Positions 1-8,008 are shown, counted from the stretch's first letter. The stretch: DNA of 61,251 bases from Neobacillus jeddahensis (GCF_000612625.1 NZ_CCAS010000023.1:1-61251); one strand, 5' to 3'. Notes: generated by a model from the letters alone, not told the origin. Numbers and translations are program-made.

Positions 1-50
1 TTATCGGATATTCACATAACATTAAAGCTCAAGATTGATTTTTAACACTC

Positions 51-180
51 TGTTGATTGGAGCGGAAGGTGCTTGACTCCTGGGGGATTAGCGTTACAGG
101 CGAGACCCCGCAGGAGCTTGCGACGAGGAGGCTCGGCGAACGCCCCCCCGGAAAGCAAGCACCTGGAGCGGAAATCAACA
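51..180 (+). repeat. GC-rich dispersed Bacillaceae intergenic repeat, copy 1
   Basis: The element begins TGTTGATTGGAGCGGAAGG and ends TGGAGCGGAAATCAACA, so its outer ends are inverted. It is far richer in GC than its surroundings. Nested arms can pair: GGTGCTTG with CAAGCACC, GGGGG with CCCCC, and GCGTT with AACGC. A second copy lies at 20014-20141 with different but still complementary arms. Elements with these ends are common in Bacillaceae intergenic regions as I recall; no function is established. An open reading frame through it (57-239) looks like chance caused by GC content. Confidence 0.85.
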
Positions 181-206
181 GACTAGTTGACAGAGCCAAA
201 CCAAAA

Positions 207-236
207 AGGACCGGGCGGTTTTTGCCCGGTTTTTCT
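207..236 (+). terminator. Rho-independent terminator
   Basis: A CCGGGC/GCCCGG stem is followed by a run of T. It lies just after the repeat and presumably ends a transcript entering from outside the window. Confidence 0.8.
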
Positions 237-277
237 TAATCTGAGTGTAATAATTTCGACATATTTCCCTTTTGATA

Positions 278-320
278 TGTGAGCAAGTTCACTTTTTTCA
301 AACATAAACACCTTTATAAT
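278..320 (+). promoter_or_regulatory. Fnr-type class II promoter of the radical SAM gene
   Basis: TGTGA-GCAAGT-TCACT (278-293) matches the Bacillus Fnr consensus TGTGA-N6-TCACA with one mismatch. A perfect TATAAT lies at 315-320, giving a predicted start near 327. The box centre (285.5) is then at -41.5, the standard position for class II CRP/Fnr activation. Confidence 0.8.
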
Positions 321-374
321 ACAGATTAATAAGGCTGTTGAAGGATGGAATGGCCGTTTGGGGAGGCGTTTCAA

Positions 375-1511
375 TTGTCTTTTAATCGAGATTTTAATAA
401 AGATCCGTTTATTGTTATTTGGGAGCTTACACGTGCGTGCCAATTAAAATGTCTGCATTGCCGTGCAGATGCACAATACGCAAGAGATCCACGCGAATTA
501 TCGTTTGAAGAAGGTAAACATTTAATTGATCAAATATTTGATATGAATAATCCAATCCTCGTTTTTACTGGTGGGGACCCACTAATGAGGGAAGATATTT
601 TTGATATTGCTAAATATGCAGTGGAAAAGGGCGTTCGCGTTTCAATGACCCCAAGTGCTACGCCAAATGTAACGAAAGAGGCGATGCAAAAAGCAAAAGA
701 GGTAGGTCTATCTCGCTGGGCGTTTAGTATTGACGGACCTTCTGCAGAAATTCATGACCATTTCCGTGGAACAGCAGGATCCTTCGATTTGACCATGGAA
801 CGGATTAAATATTTGCATGAGTTGGAAATTCCTGTGCAGATTAATACGGTTATTTCTAGATATAATGTCGAATATCTGGAAGAGATGGCTAAGATGGTGG
901 AGGATTTACAGTGTGTGCTGTGGAGCGTATTTTTCTTAGTTCCAACGGGAAGAGGACAGGTTTCGGATATGATCTCACCTGTTGAACATGAAAAGGTTTT
1001 ACGATGGCTCTATGACCTTAGTAAGCGGGTTCCCTTTGATATTAAAACGACTGAGGCGATGCATTATCGACGCGTAGTGATCCAGCAAAAAATGCGTGAA
1101 GCAAAGGCACAGACTGATGAAATCGATTATTTAAGTGCCTTAACAGAAAAAGGTCTAACGGGTTCCATTGATGGACTTGGTCGTGCTCCAAAGGGCGTAA
1201 ATGATGGGAATGGTTTTGTGTTCATTTCACATATAGGCGATGTCTATCCAAGCGGACTTTTACCCGTTAAGGCAGGGAATGTTCGGGAAACCCCATTGGC
1301 GGAAATTTATCGTGAATCCCATATCTTTAAAGCGTTAAGAACCCCTGATGAATTTAAAGGGAAATGTGGTGTCTGTGAATTCCGTTATGTATGTGGTGGT
1401 TCAAGGTCAAGAGCCTATGCCATGACGGGAGATTACCTTGAGAGTGAACCATTCTGTGTGTATATTCCTAAAGCATTAAGAGAAAGCAAGCCTAACAATA
1501 TAAGATGGTAA
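375..1511 (+). CDS. Radical SAM/SPASM-domain protein (TIGR04053-like)
   Basis: This is a radical SAM enzyme of about 378 residues. The N-terminal CxxxCxxC motif (Cys22, Cys26, Cys29, in CQLKCLHC) binds the SAM-cleaving 4Fe-4S cluster, GGDP is the glycine motif, and a C-terminal SPASM-like group (CGVCEFRYVCGG and a later Cys) would bind auxiliary Fe-S. It resembles the TIGR04053 family, related to the heme-pathway proteins NirJ/AhbD; the substrate is unknown. I chose TTG at 375 because GGGGAGG sits 8 bases upstream; an in-frame ATG at 345 would add ten residues with a weaker ribosome site. It has its own Fnr-type promoter and lies beside an fnr gene and molybdenum-cofactor genes, which suggests an anaerobic role. 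Confidence 0.85.
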   Translation: MSFNRDFNKDPFIVIWELTRACQLKCLHCRADAQYARDPRELSFEEGKHLIDQIFDMNNPILVFTGGDPLMREDIFDIAKYAVEKGVRVSMTPSATPNVTKEAMQKAKEVGLSRWAFSIDGPSAEIHDHFRGTAGSFDLTMERIKYLHELEIPVQINTVISRYNVEYLEEMAKMVEDLQCVLWSVFFLVPTGRGQVSDMISPVEHEKVLRWLYDLSKRVPFDIKTTEAMHYRRVVIQQKMREAKAQTDEIDYLSALTEKGLTGSIDGLGRAPKGVNDGNGFVFISHIGDVYPSGLLPVKAGNVRETPLAEIYRESHIFKALRTPDEFKGKCGVCEFRYVCGGSRSRAYAMTGDYLESEPFCVYIPKALRESKPNNIRW

Positions 1512-1521
1512 TAGCATCTAG

Positions 1522-1549
1522 GCTGCCTCAAAATGTAAGGCAGCCTTGT
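1522..1549. terminator. Terminator between radical SAM gene and fnr
   Basis: The GGCTGCCT/AGGCAGCC stem lies between two convergent genes and has only a short T-rich tail on the plus side, so it may serve both directions. Confidence 0.65.
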
Positions 1550-1566
1550 TAGTAAGAATTCCGATT

Positions 1567-2265
1567 CTATTCGATATTACAGTAGACGGCAGAGCAATTT
1601 TCACAGCCAATTTCATCTTTTAAGTATTGCAGATCCAAAATGGAAATCTTTCCTTTTTTCATTGTGATAATCTTATCACGTTTTAGGTCACTAAGGATGC
1701 GATTGGTACTTTCACGAGAAGTGCCACAGAAGTTTGCAAGTTCTTGATTGGTTAAGGGCAGGTCAATCAATATTTCATGATTTTTTTGAATTCCATAGCT
1801 ATTTGACATTCGAATAAGTGTAGAAAATAGGGCACCGCGTTTTCCATTTAAGACAAGATCGCGGAATTTTGTTTGGGTTTTCCGAAAATGATCACTCATC
1901 CACTTCATGAATTCAAATGCTAACTTACTGTTTTGAAAAATCTCACTCTCAAGAATATCTTTTTTAATCGCGACTATTTCTCCTTCTTCGAGGACCTTGG
2001 CACTTAATAAATATCTGGGATTGTCGGTGAAAAGAGTTAGTTCTCCACAAATATCATTTGCTCCGCATATTCTTAAAGACAGTTCACGACCGTCTGAGGT
2101 AATTTTACTGATTTGAATTTTACCAGAAATGATAATGTAAAGTTCCTCTGCCACCATTCCTTCTTGAAATAAATAGGTTCCTCTTTCACTTCTGAATTTC
2201 CGATCTGCAAATTTAAGTAATTCTTTTATTTCAATGGAATGAGTTGATTTCATGGTTGCTGTCAT
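1567..2265 (-). CDS. fnr: Fnr, oxygen-sensing Crp-family regulator (copy 1)
   Basis: This is a 232-residue Crp/Fnr activator: N-terminal cyclic-nucleotide-like beta roll, dimer helix, and a C-terminal winged helix with NQELANFCGTSRE as its recognition region. The C-terminus ends CENCSAVYC, giving three cysteines (221, 224, 229). With the aspartate in KFRDL (about 136) they match the Bacillus Fnr ligand set (CxxCxxxxC plus Asp), unlike E. coli FNR with its N-terminal cysteines. It should bind a 4Fe-4S cluster and activate anaerobic genes through TGTGA-N6-TCACA sites. The ATG at 2265 has AGAGGTG six bases upstream. A paralogue lies at 7316-8008. Confidence 0.92.
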   Translation of the reverse strand: MTATMKSTHSIEIKELLKFADRKFRSERGTYLFQEGMVAEELYIIISGKIQISKITSDGRELSLRICGANDICGELTLFTDNPRYLLSAKVLEEGEIVAIKKDILESEIFQNSKLAFEFMKWMSDHFRKTQTKFRDLVLNGKRGALFSTLIRMSNSYGIQKNHEILIDLPLTNQELANFCGTSRESTNRILSDLKRDKIITMKKGKISILDLQYLKDEIGCENCSAVYCNIE

Positions 2266-2316
2266 CCGATTCACCTCTAAGTCTTTTTATAAACGATCCA
2301 ACTTACCCTTTTGTCA

Positions 2317-2328
2317 GGTGTTAACACC
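2317..2328. promoter_or_regulatory. Perfect 12-bp palindrome upstream of fnr copy 1
   Basis: GGTGTTAACACC is a perfect palindrome about 50 bp before the fnr start. It does not match the Fnr box. A TAAAAT hexamer on the minus strand precedes it by a few bases, so it could overlap a transcription start as an operator. The regulator is unknown. The remaining intergenic sequence (2275-2526) shows nothing else I can support. Confidence 0.35.
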
Positions 2329-2526
2329 ATTTTAGCGCAAGAAAAGCCGAATGAACGAAGTAAACAATGACAATATAGTGAAAACATAAAAGGATTTTTT
2401 TACGTTACGAATATTCCCTTAATTATACTAGTCCTGATGGTAACTGGAAAATAATTTCCAAAATAAAGCGTTTATTCAAATGAAAACATCTGTTAAGATT
2501 GAAATGACACTAAAAAGTATATTAAT

Positions 2527-2569
2527 AGTGAATAAAGTAACAGTTTTTTTTGCGAAATCCTGATACACT
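2527..2569 (+). promoter_or_regulatory. Fnr-type class II promoter of moaA
   Basis: AGTGA-ATAAAG-TAACA (2527-2542) is a two-mismatch Fnr box. A TACACT -10 hexamer at 2564-2569 predicts a start near 2576, again placing the box centre at -41.5. Confidence 0.55.
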
Positions 2570-2610
2570 TATGAAAAATAGCTTCTTTTAAAATAATGGA
2601 GTTGATATTA

Positions 2611-3627
2611 ATGGAAAAAACCATTATTAAAGATAAATTAAATAGACCATTGCATGACTTAAGAATTTCCGTTATAGATCGCTGTAATTTTCGGTGTCAG
2701 TACTGTATGCCAGCTGATCAATTTGGACCAGACTTTGAATTTCTTCCGAGAAGTGCTTTGCTCACCTACGAAGAAATTGAGCGTCTTGGGAAAATATTTG
2801 TTAGTTTAGGTGTGGAAAAAATTCGTTTAACGGGTGGAGAGCCTCTCCTGCGTAAAGATATGCCGCTGTTAGTAAAAAAACTGTCAGCTATTGAGGGATT
2901 AGCCGATATAGGGTTAACCACTAATGGTGTTCTCCTTCCCAAATTAGCGAAAGACTTAAAAGCCGCTGGTCTCAAGAGAGTGAATGTCAGTCTGGATACT
3001 CTAAACGATGAATTGTTTGGAAAAATTAATGGACGTGGTGTCGGTACTGGACCTGTGCTAGACGGGATTGAGGCAGCCAAGCAGGCCGGTCTCGGAGTGA
3101 AAATTAATATGGTGGTTAAAAAGGGCCTGAATGATTCAGAAATCATTCCAATGGCGGAATACTGTAAAAATAATGACTTAGAATTGCGCTATATTGAATT
3201 CATGGATGTTGGTTCCACAAATGGTTGGAAAATGGATGATGTTGTGACAAAGAAACAGATCTATCATATGTTAAAAGAACATTTTGAGCTTGAACCGGTC
3301 GATCCTGCCTATTATGGAGAAGTGGCGAAGCTTTATCGTTATAAAGATAAGGATGTTAATGTAGGGTTTATTACTTCCGTTTCTGAATCCTTCTGTTCTA
3401 GCTGTACTCGGTCACGCCTGTCAGCTAATGGTCAAATCTTTACCTGTTTATTCAATGGAAATGGTCATGATATCCGGAACTTCATGAGAAATGGGGCAAC
3501 CGATGAGCAAATTGCTGAACGGATCACCACCATTTGGAATGGGCGGGATGACCGTTATTCGGACGAAAGAACCGCTGAAACCACTAAAAATCGTAAAAAA
3601 ATTGAAATGTCTTATATTGGTGGTTAA
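2611..3627 (+). CDS. moaA: MoaA, GTP 3',8-cyclase
   Basis: MoaA converts GTP to 3',8-cyclo-GTP, the first step of molybdopterin synthesis. Cys25, Cys29 and Cys32 (CNFRCQYC) bind the radical SAM cluster. A second group near the C-terminus (CSSCTRSR, then FTC) binds the substrate-side cluster, and the protein ends in the functional Gly-Gly tail. At 338 residues it is full length. ATG 2611 was chosen over 2596 because GGAG lies nine bases before it. It is monocistronic, with a terminator straight after and a likely Fnr promoter before. It supplies cofactor for molybdoenzymes such as nitrate reductase, which are not in this window. Confidence 0.95.
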   Translation: MEKTIIKDKLNRPLHDLRISVIDRCNFRCQYCMPADQFGPDFEFLPRSALLTYEEIERLGKIFVSLGVEKIRLTGGEPLLRKDMPLLVKKLSAIEGLADIGLTTNGVLLPKLAKDLKAAGLKRVNVSLDTLNDELFGKINGRGVGTGPVLDGIEAAKQAGLGVKINMVVKKGLNDSEIIPMAEYCKNNDLELRYIEFMDVGSTNGWKMDDVVTKKQIYHMLKEHFELEPVDPAYYGEVAKLYRYKDKDVNVGFITSVSESFCSSCTRSRLSANGQIFTCLFNGNGHDIRNFMRNGATDEQIAERITTIWNGRDDRYSDERTAETTKNRKKIEMSYIGG

Positions 3628-3654
3628 AACTCTCTTATTGCAAGAGAGTTTTTT
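3627..3654 (+). terminator. moaA terminator
   Basis: AAACTCTCTT/AAGAGAGTTT stem followed by seven T. Confidence 0.9.
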
Positions 3655-3663
3655 TCTGCAATA

Positions 3664-3697
3664 AAATAACCCACTTTTGTAAGTGGGCTATTTTAGA
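3664..3697 (-). terminator. dnrN terminator
   Basis: CCCACTT/AAGTGGG stem with flanking A/T tracts just beyond the dnrN stop. It works on the minus strand. Confidence 0.75.
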
Positions 3698-3700
3698 TGA

Positions 3701-4396
3701 TTACATATATCTTGGGAATAAAATATTATTTTCAAGATGAACATGCATAAAGGTTAATCCTTCTAAGGCTTCTAAACGAGCATAAACTAATCGATACGTA
3801 CCGCAAGCATCAAGCGGAAGTTGGAAGTCAGAGGTTACCTCGCGGATTTGTCGTAAAATATCACCTGCATGATCATGTTCCTTTTCAAGCTCAACGATCA
3901 TCGCAATGGCTTCTTCACGGTTAGCGACAGTTCCATCAGCAAGTTGCTTAATTAATGGGAATACAACTGCTTCTTCTTTTGCCATATGCTCAAGTAGTTC
4001 TTTTTTGAATTCATAGAAGAGCTCATTCATTTTTACAAGCTCTGGATGGTTGTCACCATGAACTCGTGATACTTTTGTAACATACGGGCTAAGCATCGTT
4101 AATTCTTCTTCAGATGCACGATGGTAATTGGTAATCACATGATCAATGATGGTAGTGGAATCAGATTCAGTCCAAACTTCAACATCTTTTTCCGTATTTT
4201 CATATCGATCAAATACCTCTTTTAATTCTGCTAATAATGAATCAAGGTTTAGTCCGTTTTGATCAACTGCTTGTGATAATGGGATGTTTCCACCACAGCA
4301 GAAATCAATCCGATTTTTTTTGAATACGTCACTTGTTTTAGGTAATTCGTTTACGATATCTTTAACTAATGAATTTGCTGTTATATGAAATGTCAT
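3701..4396 (-). CDS. dnrN: Iron-sulfur cluster repair di-iron protein (RIC/ScdA/YtfE family)
   Basis: This 231-residue protein repairs Fe-S clusters damaged by nitric or oxidative stress. The N-terminal ScdA domain carries the RIDFCCGG motif. The C-terminal hemerythrin-like domain supplies iron ligands from HRASEEE, HGDNHPEL, HMAKEE, HDHAG and HVHLEN. ATG 4396 has AAGGAGG just upstream; an upstream extension was discarded. It is divergent from moeA and has its own Fnr-type box, placing nitrosative-stress repair alongside anaerobic metabolism. The symbol could equally be scdA or ytfE. Confidence 0.92.
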   Translation of the reverse strand: MTFHITANSLVKDIVNELPKTSDVFKKNRIDFCCGGNIPLSQAVDQNGLNLDSLLAELKEVFDRYENTEKDVEVWTESDSTTIIDHVITNYHRASEEELTMLSPYVTKVSRVHGDNHPELVKMNELFYEFKKELLEHMAKEEAVVFPLIKQLADGTVANREEAIAMIVELEKEHDHAGDILRQIREVTSDFQLPLDACGTYRLVYARLEALEGLTFMHVHLENNILFPRYM

Positions 4397-4442
4397 GAAT
4401 ATGTCCTCCTTAAAGTGAGTAGAGTAATTAATTTCTGACCTA

Positions 4443-4485
4443 AGCATACTAGATAACTAAAAAAAATTTGGTGACCTGCATCACA
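4443..4485 (-). promoter_or_regulatory. Fnr-type class II promoter of dnrN
   Basis: On the minus strand TGTGA-TGCAGG-TCACC (4485-4470) is a one-mismatch Fnr box. TATGCT at 4448-4443 is the -10 and the start is near 4436, so the box centre is at -41.5. Confidence 0.75.
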
Positions 4486-4517
4486 CCATCACTATGATTT
4501 TAAATTTTATCTAAATT

Positions 4518-4560
4518 TGTGACATTTGATATGTAAGTAAGGTTTCATTATGCTTATAAT
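4518..4560 (+). promoter_or_regulatory. Fnr-type (half-site) class II promoter of moeA-mobB
   Basis: TGTGA-CATTTG-ATATG (4518-4533) has a perfect left half and a poor right half. TATAAT at 4555-4560 predicts a start at 4567, so the box is at -41.5. It is divergent from the dnrN promoter, with box centres 48 bp apart. Confidence 0.55.
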
Positions 4561-4623
4561 GAATATTAGCTTTTTAATTTACTACATAGGTGAAAAACTT
4601 ACCGTATTTGGCAGGAGCTGATG

Positions 4624-5892
4624 ATGTTGTTAGAAAGAAGAAAACCGATTCCGATTGGGGAAGCAGTCAAAAGAATAATGGAACATCAAATACAAGGTGT
4701 AACTGAACATGTATCGATAAATGAAAGCTACGGTCGTTTTTTATCAGAGGACTTAGTTGCAACGAGCAATGTGCCCCATTTTGATCGGGCACCGTATGAT
4801 GGCTTTGCGATAAGATCGATCGATAGTCAAGGGGCCTCTCAAGCTAATCCTGTGGAATTTCAAGTAATTGATCACATTGGAGCAGGAATGGTTTCAACGA
4901 AAATGGTTGGTCCATATCAAACTGTAAGAATTATGACAGGTGCCATGATGCCTGAAGGAACAGATGCTGTGGTAATGTTTGAAGTCGCGCAAGACTTTGA
5001 AAAGGATGGCTTCCCTTATATGTCGATTAAGCGACGCTTTAACAAAGGTGAAAATGTCTCTTTTGCAGGTGAGGATGCTAAAAAGGGTGAAGTCTTAGTT
5101 GGAAAAGGAACTTTAATTAATCCAGGGATCCAAGCAATGCTTGCAACATTTGGTTATGAATATGTTCCAGTCGCCGAAAAACCAATTGTTGGCTTGTTTG
5201 CAACCGGAACAGAGCTTTTAGAAGTGGGGGAAGAATTAGTTCCTGGAAAAATTCGCAATAGTAATTCCCATATGATTGCGTCCCAAATTGTGAGAGCGGG
5301 GGGGACTGTTCAATACTTTGGAAAACTTCCAGACGAGTTTGATACCTGCTTTGAAGCTGTTAAGCAGGCATTAAATAAAGTAGATTTGTTAATTACAACG
5401 GGCGGTGTTTCTGTTGGGGACTTTGATTACCTTCCGGCTATTTATGAGAAACTTGGCGCAGAGGTTTTATTTAATAAGGTTGCGATGAGACCTGGTAGCG
5501 TGACAACAGTGGCACAGCACAATGGGAAGATCTTATTTGGACTTTCGGGCAATCCGTCAGCTTGTTATGTCGGTTTTGAATTGTTTGCCCGTCCGATTAT
5601 CCGTACGATGCTGTTTTCCAAACAGCCACATTTAAGGAAAGAAACGGCTCTGCTTGAAGTTGACTTCCCAAAAGCCAATCCCTTCACAAGGTTCGTCCGC
5701 AGTTCCACGTTCATTCATCAGGGGAGGCTGAGGGCAACACCGAGCGGTTTGGATAAGTCCAATATTATTATGAGCCTTGCAGGGGCTAATTCCTTAGTAA
5801 TTCTTCCTGGAGGGACTAGAGGCTTTGAAGCAGGAAATGAAGTGGAAGTCCTGTTATTGGAGGATCAATCGGGTAGTGAGTGGCCTTGGTAA
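4624..5892 (+). CDS. moeA: MoeA, molybdopterin molybdenumtransferase
   Basis: MoeA inserts molybdate into adenylylated molybdopterin. The 422-residue protein has the family order: N-terminal domain with HFDRAPYDGFA, the central MoCF-binding domain with TGTELLEVG, TTGGVSVGDFDY and SGNPSACYVGFE, and a small C-terminal beta domain. Two adjacent ATG codons (4621, 4624) share AGGAG; 4624 gives the better spacing. Its last 13 bases overlap mobB, so the two are translationally coupled and share the Fnr-type promoter. Confidence 0.95.
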   Translation: MLLERRKPIPIGEAVKRIMEHQIQGVTEHVSINESYGRFLSEDLVATSNVPHFDRAPYDGFAIRSIDSQGASQANPVEFQVIDHIGAGMVSTKMVGPYQTVRIMTGAMMPEGTDAVVMFEVAQDFEKDGFPYMSIKRRFNKGENVSFAGEDAKKGEVLVGKGTLINPGIQAMLATFGYEYVPVAEKPIVGLFATGTELLEVGEELVPGKIRNSNSHMIASQIVRAGGTVQYFGKLPDEFDTCFEAVKQALNKVDLLITTGGVSVGDFDYLPAIYEKLGAEVLFNKVAMRPGSVTTVAQHNGKILFGLSGNPSACYVGFELFARPIIRTMLFSKQPHLRKETALLEVDFPKANPFTRFVRSSTFIHQGRLRATPSGLDKSNIIMSLAGANSLVILPGGTRGFEAGNEVEVLLLEDQSGSEWPW

Positions 5893-6416
5893 AACCGTTT
5901 ATTTTTCAGATAGTTGGATATCAAAATAGTGGGAAAACAACATTCACTACCAAGTTAATTGAAACTCTTACTGCAAGGGAATTGAAAATAGTCACCATCA
6001 AACATCATGGACATGGAGGAAAGCCGGATAGCTTATTGCAAAAGGATTCAGTTAAACATCTAGCATCTGGTGCTACTGCTTCCATTGTGGAAGGAGAGGG
6101 CAGGTTAATCCTTCAGGCCGACAATGGTCATTATAGTCTTGAGCATCAAATGGAATTATTGGAATTTTTCAATCCTGATGTTATTTTGATTGAAGGCTAC
6201 AAGCAGGGAGCTTATCCTAAACTGCTCTTATTAAGAGAGGGTAAAGATGTTTCGTTACTTGATAAGGTTAGCCATCTGGCTGTCGTTGGCTACTGGAATG
6301 AAGAGATAAAGGATCTTGTTACGGCAAAGCTTACTGTGCCAATTTTTCCTATAAGTGATGAAAGATTGCTTAGTTGGATATCTGAATACATTCAAGAGCA
6401 AATTCATTCAAATTGA
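5880..6416 (+). CDS. mobB: MobB, molybdopterin-guanine dinucleotide biosynthesis GTPase
   Basis: This is a 178-residue P-loop protein with GYQNSGKTT near residue 12 as Walker A and VILIEGYK as the second conserved family motif. MobB proteins are accessory GTPases for making the guanine-dinucleotide form of the cofactor; the transferase MobA is not in this window. The start is GTG 5880 inside the moeA end, in a moeA-mobB operon closed by a terminator at 6435. Confidence 0.92.
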   Translation: MALVKPFIFQIVGYQNSGKTTFTTKLIETLTARELKIVTIKHHGHGGKPDSLLQKDSVKHLASGATASIVEGEGRLILQADNGHYSLEHQMELLEFFNPDVILIEGYKQGAYPKLLLLREGKDVSLLDKVSHLAVVGYWNEEIKDLVTAKLTVPIFPISDERLLSWISEYIQEQIHSN

Positions 6417-6434
6417 ATCATATTTGACAATTTT

Positions 6435-6457
6435 AAGAAGGTGTAAACCTTCTTTTT
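6435..6457 (+). terminator. mobB terminator
   Basis: AAGAAGG/CCTTCTT stem followed by T residues. Confidence 0.8.
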
Positions 6458-6462
6458 CTAAA

Positions 6463-6505
6463 TGTGATGTGTCTCACTTATTTTTCCGAAATGCTAGCTT
6501 ATATT
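6463..6505 (+). promoter_or_regulatory. Fnr-type class II promoter of ywiC
   Basis: TGTGA-TGTGTC-TCACT (6463-6478) is a one-mismatch Fnr box. TATATT at 6500-6505 gives a start at 6512, so the box centre is at -41.5. Confidence 0.8.
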
Positions 6506-6535
6506 AGGGATAAGCAGGAAAAAGGAGTGAGAGAG

Positions 6536-7264
6536 ATGAAGTTATTTTTACCGAAACAACATGGTGCTTGGGCAATGCTAATCATCCCATTTTTGCTCGG
6601 AATGATCGATGGAGGCCTTTTATGGCAGCATTTCCCGTTTTTTATCGGCTGGCTTTTCTTATATTTAGCTACTTATCCCATGCTCCTATTATTTAAAAGG
6701 AAAAAAATAAGCTTTTATACAAAGTGGACCATTATTTATATGGTTCCTGCTTTATTGTTGTTACTATTCCCACTCTTGGTAAGGCCAGCTATCGTTCTTT
6801 ACGGACTGTTAATGCTTCCGTTTTTTATGATAAATGCATTTTATACAGCCAAAAATCAAGACAGGGCATTTATAAATGATATGAGCGCAATTATCGCGTT
6901 TTCCCTGGCAGGGTTGGCGAGTAGTTATCTAGGCCAGGGGTTTCTCACATTAGAGACGATTATTTTCATATTCGTTCCATCAGTCCTCTATTTTACCGGC
7001 TGTACGTTTTATGTGAAATCGATGATTAGGGAAAGGAAGAATTCAAAATTCAAGTGGATTTCTTGGGCTTATCATCTATTATTAGTTGCGGCTTGGTTTT
7101 TTAGTGGTTTTTGGATTGTTGCACTTGCCTATATTCCGAGTTTACTGCGAGCAATTTTATTTTATGGAAAAAAGTTAACTCCAAAACAAATTGGGATTTA
7201 TGAAATTATCAATTCAGCTATATTCTTTATCATCACCACCATACAGATCATCTTCTTAAGATAA
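6536..7264 (+). CDS. ywiC: YwiC-like integral membrane protein
   Basis: This 242-residue protein is almost entirely membrane segments (about seven) and opens with the family signature LPKQHGAWAML. The YwiC-like family is of unknown function; in B. subtilis ywiC lies near fnr and the nar genes. Here it lies between mobB and an fnr paralogue and has an Fnr-type promoter, which supports a link to anaerobic respiration by context only. ATG 6536 follows AAAGGAGTGA; an upstream in-frame start would lie inside the promoter. Confidence 0.88.
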   Translation: MKLFLPKQHGAWAMLIIPFLLGMIDGGLLWQHFPFFIGWLFLYLATYPMLLLFKRKKISFYTKWTIIYMVPALLLLLFPLLVRPAIVLYGLLMLPFFMINAFYTAKNQDRAFINDMSAIIAFSLAGLASSYLGQGFLTLETIIFIFVPSVLYFTGCTFYVKSMIRERKNSKFKWISWAYHLLLVAAWFFSGFWIVALAYIPSLLRAILFYGKKLTPKQIGIYEIINSAIFFIITTIQIIFLR

Positions 7265-7293
7265 AAAAATCGGTCGTCATGACCGATTTTTTT
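7264..7293. terminator. Bidirectional terminator between ywiC and fnr copy 2
   Basis: AAAAAATCGGTC/GACCGATTTTTT stem with A and T tracts on both sides, between convergent genes. Confidence 0.9.
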
Positions 7294-7315
7294 ATTAATG
7301 ATCAGGTTGCCGCCT

Positions 7316-8008
7316 TTAATCCACCTTACATATTTCGATGGGACATTCCTCACAATCAATTTCTCTTTTTAGATACTCTAAATCATGAATGGTAATTGTA
7401 CTTTTTTCGATTGAAATAATTCCTGACCTTCTTAGTTCACTTAGTAAACGATTGACGACCTCTCGTGATGTACCGCAAAAATTTGCTAATTCTTGATTCG
7501 TTAAGGGCAATTCAACTAAAACACCTTGATTTGTTTTAATCCCATAACTATTACTTATGCGGATTAAAGTGGAATACAAGGCCCCTTTTTTTCCATGAAG
7601 GACTAAGTCACGAAACTTAGTCTGTGTTTTTCGGAATTGTTGGCTCATCCATTTAATGAATTCAAATGAAAGCGCGAGATTTTGAGAAAGTTTTTCCTCT
7701 AATACATCCTTCATAATGACGGCAACTTCACCGCTTTCAACAACACGTGCGGTTAATAAATATCGAGAGGAAGGAGAAAATAAATTTAATTCACCAACAA
7801 AATCACCTTGGGAACACATTCTCAGTGTAAGTTCCCGTCCATCCGGAATGATTTTACTAATTTGAAGAATTCCGCTTTGAACGATATACATTTCATCTGC
7901 TTGCGAACCTTCCTGAAAAAGAAAAGTTCCTTTTTTGATTTTCTTTATATGGTGAACAGTATCAAAGAGATGGGACAATGTCACTGGCATTTCTTTTACT
8001 GACTGCAT
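7316..8008 (-). CDS. fnr: Fnr, oxygen-sensing Crp-family regulator (copy 2)
   Basis: This 230-residue paralogue of the gene at 1567-2265 has the same layout. Its C-terminal CEECPIEIC (Cys219, 222, 227) and the aspartate of KFRDL (about 134) keep all four predicted 4Fe-4S ligands. The recognition helix GTSREVVNRLL differs from copy 1 (GTSRESTNRIL) at two adjacent residues. ATG 8008 has AAGGTGG eight bases upstream. A minus-strand promoter, TTGCTA with an 18-base spacer and TATAAT (8097-8092), lies upstream with no clear Fnr box. Confidence 0.92.
   Translation of the reverse strand: MQSVKEMPVTLSHLFDTVHHIKKIKKGTFLFQEGSQADEMYIVQSGILQISKIIPDGRELTLRMCSQGDFVGELNLFSPSSRYLLTARVVESGEVAVIMKDVLEEKLSQNLALSFEFIKWMSQQFRKTQTKFRDLVLHGKKGALYSTLIRISNSYGIKTNQGVLVELPLTNQELANFCGTSREVVNRLLSELRRSGIISIEKSTITIHDLEYLKREIDCEECPIEICKVD

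Noticed and set aside
57..239. Open frame through the first GC-rich repeat
   Set aside because: It follows the high GC of the repeat, has no ribosome site, and ends in a terminator.
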